NCBI GenBank assembly: GCA_016198545.1
Contig: JACQIJ010000216.1
Location: 1 to 7,684, forward strand
DNA length: 7,684 nucleotides
Source of the DNA: Pseudomonadota bacterium
GTDB lineage: Bacteria; Pseudomonadota; Alphaproteobacteria; Micavibrionales; Micavibrionaceae
Reading direction: 5' to 3'
Shown: piece after piece, positions 1-5,878 of the stretch
How the letters are laid out: the number at the start of each line of letters is the position of its first letter
Position numbering within the stretch: the stretch's first letter is position 1
The notes under the pieces: model-generated
Told to the model about the DNA's origin: nothing
Database searches by the model: none
The model's input: only the letters and a program-made list of their open reading frames with translations
Made by a program: the position numbers and the translations under genes

Positions 1-256
1 ATCCTGTAGTTTCCTTACAGATCAACCCTGATAAATCCGGTTAGAGGATTTTTAATACGATCAGTTTCAGAACAAAAAATGAGATTACGGCCAATATCCG
101 AATGGAAGTTTTTCCTTTTATTCATTTCATTTTTAGAGAATACGGGTTGTTTCGTAACAAAGAAAACAGAGCCCCGGAAATTACTCCGTATAAAAAATCG
201 GAGCGAATATAAAAACATGCGGAAAAGTTTTTAAGGATGTTTTTTGAACGTTATGC
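1..256. other. AT-rich intergenic region downstream of pyrF
   Basis: No gene can be supported here. The base composition is visibly more AT-rich than the rest of the window. It holds short inverted repeats: CTGTA/TACAG at 4-8 and 16-20, AAATCC/GGATTT at 33-38 and 46-51, and CTCCG/CGGAG at 184-188 and 199-203. It also holds a 67-codon minus-strand open frame (218-15) with no ribosome binding site and no recognisable protein. Near the left edge the minus strand reads TAAGGAAACTACAGGAT, which could be the ribosome binding region of a gene just outside the window. Confidence 0.5.
211..244 (-). terminator. Weak terminator-like hairpin after pyrF
   Basis: AAAAACAT and ATGTTTTT (minus-strand reading, 244-237 and 218-211) form an eight-pair inverted repeat around an 18-base loop, starting 12 bases after the pyrF stop. 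The stem has only one G-C pair and the loop is large, so it would be a poor intrinsic terminator. It is the only candidate close to the end of the operon. Confidence 0.2.
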
Positions 257-1027
257 TTATGCCGTGACCCGCGCAACCTTATATCCCGAAAGACTGTCCA
301 GTATTTCGGACAGAGCAGCGGCGGGATCAAGCGCAGCCGTCACAGGCCTTCCGATAACAAGGTGCGTTGCGCCTGCGGCAACAGCTTCGCCCGGCGTCAT
401 GATGCGGCGCTGGTCATCGCTTCCTTTTTCGTAGCCGGCAGGCCTGATTCCGGGAACCATCAAAACAAAACCGGGACCGCAGAGTTTGCGCAATCTTGCT
501 GCCTCGTGCGGGGAACAAACCACGCCGTCCAGCCCCGCATCGCGCGCGAGAAGCGCAAGACGTTCAACCTGACCCGCTACCGAACCGCTCTGACCCGTCT
601 GCGCCAAACCGGATTCATCCAGACTCGTCAAAACGGTGACCGCCAGCAAGCGGACGGGCGGAACGCCAAGGCGGGCCGATTCGGACCGCGCCGCATCCTG
701 CGCGGCGCGCATCATATCCATGCCGCCCGCGGCATGCACGTTTATATAGGCCGGGCGCTGGGAAACGACCGCCCGCACGGCGGCCGCGACCGTATTCGGT
801 ATATCGTGAAATTTCAGATCCAGGAACAGCGGCGCGCTGGCATTATTTTCCATGACGCGTCGGACGCCGCCGGGACCCAGCGCGCTGAAAAACTCCAGGC
901 CCAGTTTTATGCCTCCGCCGCCGGCAACAACAGCCGCGCATAATTCTTTCGCGCGCGCTTCATCAGGCGTATCGATGGCGACAAATACGGGGGGAAACGA
1001 TGGCTGCGGATTTTCATTTTCCTTCAT
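257..1027 (-). CDS. pyrF: Orotidine 5'-phosphate decarboxylase
   Basis: Catalyses the last step of de novo UMP synthesis, decarboxylation of OMP, in the cytoplasm. From the chosen ATG the protein has 256 residues, within the usual range for the group I enzyme. The strand-1 aspartate is in FVAIDTPD (D19), and KLGLEFF supplies K41. The catalytic signature DLKFHDIPNTV (70-80) contains D70, K72 and D75. TVLTSLD (131-137) follows, then VPGIRP (191-196) and IGRPVTAALDP (225-235), whose R195 and R227 fit the phosphate-binding positions. A longer frame from 1069 exists, but the Shine-Dalgarno position favours 1027. The start overlaps lapA by 14 bases, so translation is probably coupled. In E. coli the same neighbourhood is lapA-lapB-pyrF; here lapB is missing. 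Confidence 0.96.
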   Translation of the reverse strand: MKENENPQPSFPPVFVAIDTPDEARAKELCAAVVAGGGGIKLGLEFFSALGPGGVRRVMENNASAPLFLDLKFHDIPNTVAAAVRAVVSQRPAYINVHAAGGMDMMRAAQDAARSESARLGVPPVRLLAVTVLTSLDESGLAQTGQSGSVAGQVERLALLARDAGLDGVVCSPHEAARLRKLCGPGFVLMVPGIRPAGYEKGSDDQRRIMTPGEAVAAGATHLVIGRPVTAALDPAAALSEILDSLSGYKVARVTA

Positions 1028-1343
1028 CGCGATCCTCATTCCCCGGCAGCGCCTGCAACGCGCGGGCATCGTCGTTTTCCTTCATTTTCTTTTCCAGCCC
1101 GGCAATGCGTTTTTTCTGCCGGCGGCGGTCGCGGCGCAAGGGCATATCGTTCAGCCATACCATTCCTCCGCCGGCGATGAATCCGATCAGAAGGCTGACA
1201 AGGACAAGGGAAAAAACAGGCAATTCCGCAGGAGAATGGACGGGACTCCAGATAACGCTGACAGCGCCGCGATTAGCCAGCGCGAATACAACAACCGCGA
1301 TGGCGACTGCAAAACCGGCGATGCCTTTTAAAAATGCGGCCAT
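1014..1343 (-). CDS. lapA: LapA-domain (DUF1049) small inner-membrane protein
   Basis: A small membrane protein of 109 residues. Two hydrophobic segments (about 5-24 and 41-64) are joined by a short polar loop, followed by a very basic stretch (PLRRDRRRQKKR, 68-79) and a charged, probably coiled-coil cytoplasmic tail. The 'FALANRGAVSV' segment after the first helix is typical of the LapA/YciS family. In E. coli LapA works with LapB in the FtsH-dependent control of LpxC and thus LPS synthesis. That role here is inference from family and position, since lapB is not adjacent. The start at 1343 is preceded by the purine-rich GGAAAAGGATT, a usable if closely spaced ribosome binding site. The last 14 bases overlap pyrF in another frame. 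Confidence 0.78.
   Translation of the reverse strand: MAAFLKGIAGFAVAIAVVVFALANRGAVSVIWSPVHSPAELPVFSLVLVSLLIGFIAGGGMVWLNDMPLRRDRRRQKKRIAGLEKKMKENDDARALQALPGNEDRDEGK
1034..1037 (-). promoter_or_regulatory. Ribosome binding site that decides the pyrF start
   Basis: GAGG on the minus strand, six bases before the ATG at 1027, lies inside the end of lapA. Two in-frame ATGs further upstream (1069 and 1039) have no well-spaced Shine-Dalgarno sequence and would add residues unlike the family, so 1027 is preferred. Confidence 0.6.
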
Positions 1344-1385
1344 AATCCTTTTCCGTCTCAGGCCGTCACGTCAGGGGAAAAACAA

Positions 1386-1697
1386 CTAAAATTCGTCGTC
1401 ATCCTCTTCGGAAGCCGTGCCGCCGTTCAGATGTTCGCGCAAAGCCTTCCCGGTCTTGAAGAAAGGAAGACGCTTGGCTTCAACAAACACGCTCTCGCCG
1501 GTGCGGGGATTGCGCCCCGTCCGGGCGCCGCGTTCTTTCACTGAAAACGCGCCGAAACCACGGAGTTCCACACGGTCGCCATTGGCCAATGCGCGGGAAA
1601 TTTCTTCAAATATCGTATCGACGATCTTTTCGACGTCCCGCATATAAAGATGCGGATTGCGTTCAGCCAGACGCTGCACCAATTCGGATTTCGTCAT
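1386..1697 (-). CDS. ihfB: Integration host factor subunit beta
   Basis: DNA-bending nucleoid protein of the HU/IHF family. As IHF-beta it pairs with IHF-alpha (encoded elsewhere) and bends DNA sharply at specific sites, affecting transcription, replication and recombination. The 103 residues begin MTKSELVQRLAERNPHL, characteristic of the beta subunit. ELRGFGAF (44-51) marks the dimer core. GRNPRTGE (61-68) is the tip of the beta arm, with the DNA-intercalating proline at P64. RLPFFKTGKALREHL (76-90) is the closing segment. The C-terminus carries an acidic extension (EEDDDEF), making it about nine residues longer than E. coli IHF-beta. Its position after rpsA is conserved in proteobacteria. 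The terminator upstream implies its own promoter. lapA follows after 42 bases with no terminator, so the two are probably cotranscribed. Confidence 0.96.
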   Translation of the reverse strand: MTKSELVQRLAERNPHLYMRDVEKIVDTIFEEISRALANGDRVELRGFGAFSVKERGARTGRNPRTGESVFVEAKRLPFFKTGKALREHLNGGTASEEDDDEF

Positions 1698-1704
1698 ATG
1701 CCAT

Positions 1705-1710
1705 TTCCTT
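1705..1710 (-). promoter_or_regulatory. Ribosome binding site of ihfB
   Basis: AAGGAA on the minus strand is seven bases before the ATG at 1697, which supports this start. An out-of-frame ATG lies between the two and would not give a meaningful protein. Confidence 0.65.
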
Positions 1711-1759
1711 TTCCTGCGATTCCCACTTCACACCTTTGCGCCTTGAAATACAAGGATAA

Positions 1760-1772
1760 AATCAATTAAATG
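1760..1772 (+). promoter_or_regulatory. Near-consensus IHF binding site upstream of ihfB
   Basis: Read on the plus strand, AATCAATTAAATG matches the E. coli IHF consensus WATCARNNNNTTR at every constrained position except one (A where the first T of TTR is expected). It lies 63-75 bases upstream of the ihfB start codon, in an AT-rich patch. IHF represses its own genes in E. coli, so autoregulation is a plausible reading. No binding evidence is available from the sequence. Confidence 0.35.
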
Positions 1773-1794
1773 CAAGAGCGCGGATCACAAACCG

Positions 1795-1823
1795 AGCATG
1801 CCTCAAGCCTTCTATCCCGTCAA
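1795..1823 (-). promoter_or_regulatory. Weak candidate promoter for ihfB-lapA-pyrF
   Basis: A promoter is expected here because the rpsA terminator isolates ihfB. The best -35 is TTGACG (1823-1818), preceded by C as in many alphaproteobacterial promoters. A 17-base spacer leads to CATGCT (1800-1795), which is a poor -10. The -35 is reasonable and the -10 is not, so the exact position is uncertain. Confidence 0.25.
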
Positions 1824-1873
1824 GCTAAAGTCATTGAAGGATAAAGGGTTTTTGTTTAGAAGAAATCATACGT

Positions 1874-1906
1874 AAAAAACGGGCAAGCTTACGCCGCCCG
1901 TTTTTT
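1874..1906 (-). terminator. Rho-independent terminator after rpsA
   Basis: A perfect 11-base inverted repeat (1874-1884 with 1896-1906) encloses an 11-base loop. Its core is ACGGGC/GCCCGT, flanked by A6 and T6. In the minus-strand transcript it forms a G-C stem followed by a U-run, 32 bases after the rpsA stop. The symmetry would allow termination in both directions, but no convincing plus-strand gene reads into it. Confidence 0.9.
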
Positions 1907-1938
1907 ATCTTATGGAATCGATTGATGTTTTTAGCGAC

Positions 1939-3741
1939 CTATTCCTTTTTGGCCTTCTTGGACGCCGGTTTCTTATTCGGTTTTTCAGCATCCGCATCCG
2001 CGTCCGCGGCGCCCTTTTTATCCTTTTTCAAGGCCGCGCCGAGAATATCGCCAAGCGAAGCGCCGCTGTCCGAGGAACCGAATTCCTCAAGCGCCGCTTT
2101 ATCCTCGTCGATTTCCCGGGCCTTGATGGACAGTCCCAGCTTGATGCCGCCGCGTTTCTTGTCGATGGAAACGACTTTCGCATCAACCTTCTCGCCAACG
2201 GCAAAACGGTCGGTGCGCTGTTCGGAGCGTTCGCGGGACAGATCGCCCTTCTTGATGAAGCCTTCGATTGAATCGCTGACTTTCACTTCGACGCCGCCGC
2301 CCGCAATAGCCGTAATCGTGCAGGTTACAACAGCGCCCTTCTTGATTCCTCCCAGATCCGCCGAAGGCGTATCGGATACGCCCTCCGGCTTATCGGTAAG
2401 CTGTTTAATGCCCAGAGCGACGCGCTCCTTGTCCGCATCGATCTCAAGCACCTTGACCTTTACCTGATCGCCCTTTTTGTAGGCTTTCAGGGCGTCCTCG
2501 CTCTGGTCTTCCCATGAAACGTCGGACAAATGAACCATGCCGTCGATTTCAAACGGCAGGCTGACGAACATGCCGAACTCCGTGATATTACGGATTTCGC
2601 CTTCCAGAACCTCGCCGGACTTGTGGCCTTCAGCGAATTTCTTCCACGGATTTTCCGTGCATTGCTTCAGGCCGAGAGAAACGCGGCGCTTGGCTTCGTC
2701 AACTTCCAGCACCATGACTTCGACTTCCTGAGACGTGGAAACGATCTTTCCGGGATGAATGTTTTTCTTCGTCCATGACATTTCGGAAACGTGTACAAGA
2801 CCCTCGATGCCCGGCTCCAGCTCCACAAACGCGCCGTAATCGGTGATATTGTTGATCTTGCCGATGACTTTCTGTCCCGCCTTGTATTTGGCGGTAACGC
2901 CCTGCCAGGGATCTCCTTCAAGTTGCTTCATGCCGAGGCTGATGCGCTGATTTTCTTCATTGTAGCGGATGATCTGCACATCGATCGTCTGACCGACCTG
3001 CAGCACTTCCGACGGGTGCCCGACGCGCTTCCACGAAATATCGGTGACGTGCAGAAGACCGTCGACGCCGCCCAGATCGATAAACGCGCCGTAATCGGTG
3101 ATGTTTTTCACGACGCCCTGAACAACCTGGCCCTCGCGCAGGTTGCCCAGAATCTCGCTGCGCACCTCGTTCCGGCTTTCCTCCAGAACGGCGCGGCGCG
3201 ATACGACGATATTGCCGCGCGGACGATCCATTTTCAGGATCATGAACGGCTGCGGCGTGTTCATCAACGGACTGACATCGCGCACGGGGCGGATATCGAC
3301 CTGCGAACCAGGCAAAAACGCCACGGCCCCGCCAAGATCGACCGTGAAGCCGCCCTTGACCTTGCTGAAAATAACGCCCGTGACGCGCTCGCCCTTGGCG
3401 TGGGATTTTTCAAGCTCGATCCACACCTCCTCGCGCCGCGCTTTTTCGCGGGAAAGGACGGTTTCGCCGTCGCGGTTTTCCATGCGCTCGACGAACACTT
3501 CAACTTCATCCCCGGCGCGGATCTCGGGATCCTGCCCCGGCATGGAGAATTCGCGCAAAGCCACGCGACCTTCCGATTTCAGGCCGACATCGATGATCGC
3601 GAAATCGTCCGTTATCTCGACGATGCGTCCGATCACGACATTGCCCGTGTATTTCTTGGTCTCCCCCATCGATTCCGCAAGGAGTGCGGCAAATTCCTTC
3701 GATTCTTCTCTGTCTTTCAGATTTGCGGCTACATGTGCCAT
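1939..3741 (-). CDS. rpsA: 30S ribosomal protein S1
   Basis: Large RNA-binding protein of the small ribosomal subunit that captures and unfolds mRNA for initiation. The 600 residues hold six S1 (OB-fold) repeats at roughly 33-100, 117-185, 204-273, 289-360, 375-447 and 467-540. Repeats 3 to 5 are the most canonical (ITDYGAF, GLLHVTDISW, GLVHVSEMSW, GMVHLSDVSW). Repeats 1, 2 and 6 are more divergent, as is usual for S1. An alphaproteobacterial-style SGASLGDILGAAL follows at 559-571. The last 29 residues form a charged lysine-rich tail with an alternating Ala-Asp run. The total is longer than the E. coli protein (557) because of this tail. The start at 3741 has a good Shine-Dalgarno sequence. 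It sits after cmk and before a strong terminator, so it probably closes the aroA-cmk-rpsA unit. Confidence 0.98.
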   Translation of the reverse strand: MAHVAANLKDREESKEFAALLAESMGETKKYTGNVVIGRIVEITDDFAIIDVGLKSEGRVALREFSMPGQDPEIRAGDEVEVFVERMENRDGETVLSREKARREEVWIELEKSHAKGERVTGVIFSKVKGGFTVDLGGAVAFLPGSQVDIRPVRDVSPLMNTPQPFMILKMDRPRGNIVVSRRAVLEESRNEVRSEILGNLREGQVVQGVVKNITDYGAFIDLGGVDGLLHVTDISWKRVGHPSEVLQVGQTIDVQIIRYNEENQRISLGMKQLEGDPWQGVTAKYKAGQKVIGKINNITDYGAFVELEPGIEGLVHVSEMSWTKKNIHPGKIVSTSQEVEVMVLEVDEAKRRVSLGLKQCTENPWKKFAEGHKSGEVLEGEIRNITEFGMFVSLPFEIDGMVHLSDVSWEDQSEDALKAYKKGDQVKVKVLEIDADKERVALGIKQLTDKPEGVSDTPSADLGGIKKGAVVTCTITAIAGGGVEVKVSDSIEGFIKKGDLSRERSEQRTDRFAVGEKVDAKVVSIDKKRGGIKLGLSIKAREIDEDKAALEEFGSSDSGASLGDILGAALKKDKKGAADADADAEKPNKKPASKKAKKE

Positions 3742-3750
3742 AGTTCTAGT

Positions 3751-3756
3751 TCCTTT
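3751..3756 (-). promoter_or_regulatory. Ribosome binding site of rpsA
   Basis: AAAGGA on the minus strand lies nine bases before the ATG at 3741. It supports that ATG as the rpsA start. It is also a clear Shine-Dalgarno sequence, unlike the E. coli rpsA leader, which lacks a strong one. Confidence 0.7.
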
Positions 3757-3771
3757 CAGTCTTCGTATATG

Positions 3772-3820
3772 GACCCGCCCGCGCCCCGGATACGCCGGCT
3801 TGCTTACAGCATGGGGGGTC
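3772..3820 (-). promoter_or_regulatory. Possible structured leader between cmk and rpsA
   Basis: In the minus-strand transcript, GACCCCCC (3820-3813) can pair with GGGCGGGTC (3780-3772), giving eight G-C-rich pairs with a one-base bulge. It encloses a GC-rich loop that contains a CCGG-CGTAT-CCGG element. The stem ends 30 bases before the rpsA ATG and leaves the Shine-Dalgarno sequence free. No U-tract follows, so it is not a standard terminator. Ribosomal protein S1 is autoregulated through its leader in E. coli, but whether this structure has such a role is inference. Confidence 0.25.
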
Positions 3821-3824
3821 TTTT

Positions 3825-4511
3825 TTATTCCGTCGGCATAAGCCCGGTTTTTTCCCGGACCTTCCCCAGCGCGAATGCGAGGACTTCGTCCACCGTCATT
3901 GCGCTGGTGTCCAGCATGATGGCGTCGGACGCGGGTTTCATCGGGGCGGTTGACCGCCCGGCATCCCGCGCATCGCGCTCACGCATGTCCGCCAGAACGG
4001 CGTCATATGTAACTGATATCCCTTTGGATTGCAACTCTTTATGTCGCCTGGCGGCGCGCGTTTCCGGGCTGGCTGTCACGAAAAATTTGATGTCCGCGTC
4101 CGGGCAAACGACGGTGCCGATGTCCCGGCCGTCCAGGATCGCGCCGCGGGGCGCGCGGCCGCCGGGCAGGGCGGGGGGCTGCATGGCAAAGTTTCTTTGC
4201 AGTTCAAGGATTTGTGCGCGAACGGCGGGAATTGCCGAGATCCGCGATGTCGCTTGCCCGACCGTATCGGTGCGTATGTCCGGATTGTCAGAATCTTCGG
4301 GCCGGTATGAACGGCTCAGGGCGGTTGCCGCCGCCACGGCACTGGCTTCGTCCGCTGGATCGCCGCCTTCTTCCATAAGGCGCAGCGCGGCGAGGCGGTA
4401 CAGCGAGCCCGTATCCATATGGGCCATGCCCAGCACGGCTGCCAGTCGCTTCGCCAGCGTGCCCTTGCCGCTGGCCGCGTTGCCGTCGATGGCAATGGTG
4501 ATGGGTTTCAT
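3825..4511 (-). CDS. cmk: (d)CMP kinase (cytidylate kinase)
   Basis: Phosphorylates CMP and dCMP to the diphosphates with ATP, in cytoplasmic pyrimidine salvage and recycling. It has 228 residues, essentially the length of the E. coli enzyme. The P-loop is GNAASGKGT (10-18), followed by DTGSLYR (33-39), which belongs to the nucleotide-binding core. LDGRDIGTVVCPDAD (125-139) is the family-typical CMP-site segment, with D126 and R128. RAARRHKEL (151-159) and RDARDAGRSTAP (178-189) supply the lid and phosphate-contacting arginines. The ATG at 4511 lies in the ATGA overlap with the aroA stop, which fixes the start. It ends 83 bases before rpsA. The cmk-rpsA pairing is conserved in many proteobacteria and supports both calls. 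Confidence 0.97.
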   Translation of the reverse strand: MKPITIAIDGNAASGKGTLAKRLAAVLGMAHMDTGSLYRLAALRLMEEGGDPADEASAVAAATALSRSYRPEDSDNPDIRTDTVGQATSRISAIPAVRAQILELQRNFAMQPPALPGGRAPRGAILDGRDIGTVVCPDADIKFFVTASPETRAARRHKELQSKGISVTYDAVLADMRERDARDAGRSTAPMKPASDAIMLDTSAMTVDEVLAFALGKVREKTGLMPTE

Positions 4512-5830
4512 GGCCTGATATCCGCGCCCAGCCCGTTCATCAGAACGGTGAAACCGGGAAAGCTGGTATTGATCGGGCTGACATCGTCGATCGAAACGGG
4601 TTCCTCCGCGATCATGCCCATCACGAGAAAACTCATCGCGATGCGGTGGTCGAGGGCGGTGTGAATGAGCGCCCCGCCGCGCGGGGGCCTGCCATCGCCG
4701 TGGACGGTCAGGCTGTCATCGCCCATTTCGAGTCTGACGCCGCACGCCGCGAGGCCATCGGCAATCATTTTCAGCCGGTCGGATTCCTTGACGCGCAATT
4801 CGGCAAGGCCGGTCATGCGCGTGGGACCCCGGGCGCAGGCGGCGGCGACGGCCAGCACCGGGAACTCATCGATCATCGAAGGTACGCGCGCGGGCGGAAC
4901 GTCCACGCCTCGCAACATATTGCCCCCGCGCACGACGATATCGGCGACCCGCTCGCCGGCCTCTACGCGTTCGTTTTTGAAAGCGATATCCGCGCCCATG
5001 TCGCGCAGCGTTTCATAAATGCCCGCGCGGCGCGGATTGACGCCGACATGCGGCAGCCTGATTTCCGCGCCCGCGATAAGGGCCGCGGCAACAGCCGGAA
5101 ACGCCGCGGAGGATGGATCGGCCGGCACATCGACCGCGCACCCCATGAGTTCCTGAGGCCCGTCGATGCGGATCGCCTGCGCCCCGTCCGGCAGGTCTTC
5201 GACCGTTACTTTCGCGCCGAAATGGCGCAGCATATTTTCGCTGTGGTCGCGGGTCGGCTTGTTCTCGATCACCGTCGTTACGCCGCGCGCGTTCAGTCCC
5301 GCGAGCAATATTGCCGATTTCACCTGCGCGGAGGCGACTGGCAGGCGGTATTCGATCGCTTTCGCTTTTTCCGCGCCGACGATCGTCATCGGCAGGCGTC
5401 CGCCTTCCTGCGCCTCTATGCACGCGCCCATAAGCGTCAACGGCTCGATGACCCGTTTCATCGGGCGTTTGACGAGCGAAGCATCGCCTGTCATCGTCGC
5501 CGTAATATTATGCCCCGCAATAAGGCCGGACAAGAGGCGCGCCGAAGTGCCGCTGTTGCCCATATCCAGAATATGGGATGGGCTTTTCAAGCGCCCCATG
5601 CCCGTTCCGAAACAACGCCACAGACCGTCATCCCCGCGCCCTATCTTTGCGCCCATCGCGCGCATGGCCTCCGCCGTACGCAGAACATCTTCCCCTTCGA
5701 GAAGGCCGGATATGATGGTTTCCTCCCTGCAAAGCCCGCCGAGCATAAGGGCGCGGTGCGACATCGACTTGTCGCCGGGAATGCGCGCCGCGCCTGAAAA
5801 TGACCGTGTCTTATGTGAGGTAAGCTTCAT
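4508..5830 (-). CDS. aroA: 3-phosphoshikimate 1-carboxyvinyltransferase (EPSP synthase), class II-like
   Basis: Catalyses transfer of the enolpyruvyl group of PEP to shikimate-3-phosphate, the sixth step of the cytoplasmic shikimate pathway to chorismate. The protein has 440 residues, close to the CP4-type enzymes. Visible signatures are GDKSMSHR (19-26), the PEP-site loop GNSGTSAR (91-98), KRPM (121-124), SAQVK (167-171), RDHSE (194-198), the catalytic Asp in MIDEFP (D321), LRVKESDRL (346-354, K349 and E350) and DHRIAM (395-400). The overall pattern matches class II EPSP synthases, but position 94 is Gly, where the glyphosate-insensitive CP4 enzyme has Ala. The ATG at 5830 gives the natural N-terminus ahead of GDKS. 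No Shine-Dalgarno sequence is visible before it, and a promoter-like sequence abuts it. The stop overlaps the cmk start by ATGA, so the two are very probably cotranscribed and translationally coupled. Confidence 0.97.
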   Translation of the reverse strand: MKLTSHKTRSFSGAARIPGDKSMSHRALMLGGLCREETIISGLLEGEDVLRTAEAMRAMGAKIGRGDDGLWRCFGTGMGRLKSPSHILDMGNSGTSARLLSGLIAGHNITATMTGDASLVKRPMKRVIEPLTLMGACIEAQEGGRLPMTIVGAEKAKAIEYRLPVASAQVKSAILLAGLNARGVTTVIENKPTRDHSENMLRHFGAKVTVEDLPDGAQAIRIDGPQELMGCAVDVPADPSSAAFPAVAAALIAGAEIRLPHVGVNPRRAGIYETLRDMGADIAFKNERVEAGERVADIVVRGGNMLRGVDVPPARVPSMIDEFPVLAVAAACARGPTRMTGLAELRVKESDRLKMIADGLAACGVRLEMGDDSLTVHGDGRPPRGGALIHTALDHRIAMSFLVMGMIAEEPVSIDDVSPINTSFPGFTVLMNGLGADIRP

Positions 5831-5838
5831 CCGGCAGA

Positions 5839-5867
5839 AATTTAGAATAGAGGGAGGGAAGTGTAAA
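5839..5867 (-). promoter_or_regulatory. Candidate sigma70-type promoter for aroA
   Basis: On the minus strand, TTTACA (5867-5862, five of six matches to TTGACA) is followed by a 17-base spacer and TAAATT (5844-5839, four of six matches to TATAAT). Only eight bases separate the -10 element from the aroA ATG at 5830, so transcription would begin about two bases before, or at, the start codon. The call rests on motif matches alone. Confidence 0.4.
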
Positions 5868-5878
5868 GAAGCGGATTG

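Noticed and set aside
15..218. Minus-strand frame of 67 codons after pyrF
   Set aside because: No Shine-Dalgarno sequence, AT-rich composition and no recognisable motif; it could arise by chance. Kept only as part of the intergenic description.
1028..1069. Longer pyrF starting at 1069 or 1039
   Set aside because: The extra residues (MPARCRRCRG and similar) come from the lapA tail in another frame, and only the ATG at 1027 has a well-placed GAGG.
362..1389. Several plus-strand frames opposite pyrF and lapA (362-943, 852-1331, 1000-1389)
   Set aside because: They overlap each other and lie opposite well-supported genes; the residues look like reverse-frame translation.
1741..1755. Small hairpin CCTTG-AAATA-CAAGG upstream of ihfB
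   Set aside because: Only five pairs with no U-tract; not enough for a terminator or riboswitch call.
2791..4518. Very long plus-strand open frame (575 codons) antisense to cmk and the first half of rpsA
   Set aside because: It runs exactly opposite two certain genes, has no recognisable domain and crosses the cmk-rpsA spacer. Long antisense frames arise from codon bias in GC-rich genes.
4646..5797. Plus-strand open frame of 383 codons antisense to aroA
   Set aside because: It is rich in His, Arg and Ala with no domain pattern and mirrors aroA codons, so it is a shadow frame.
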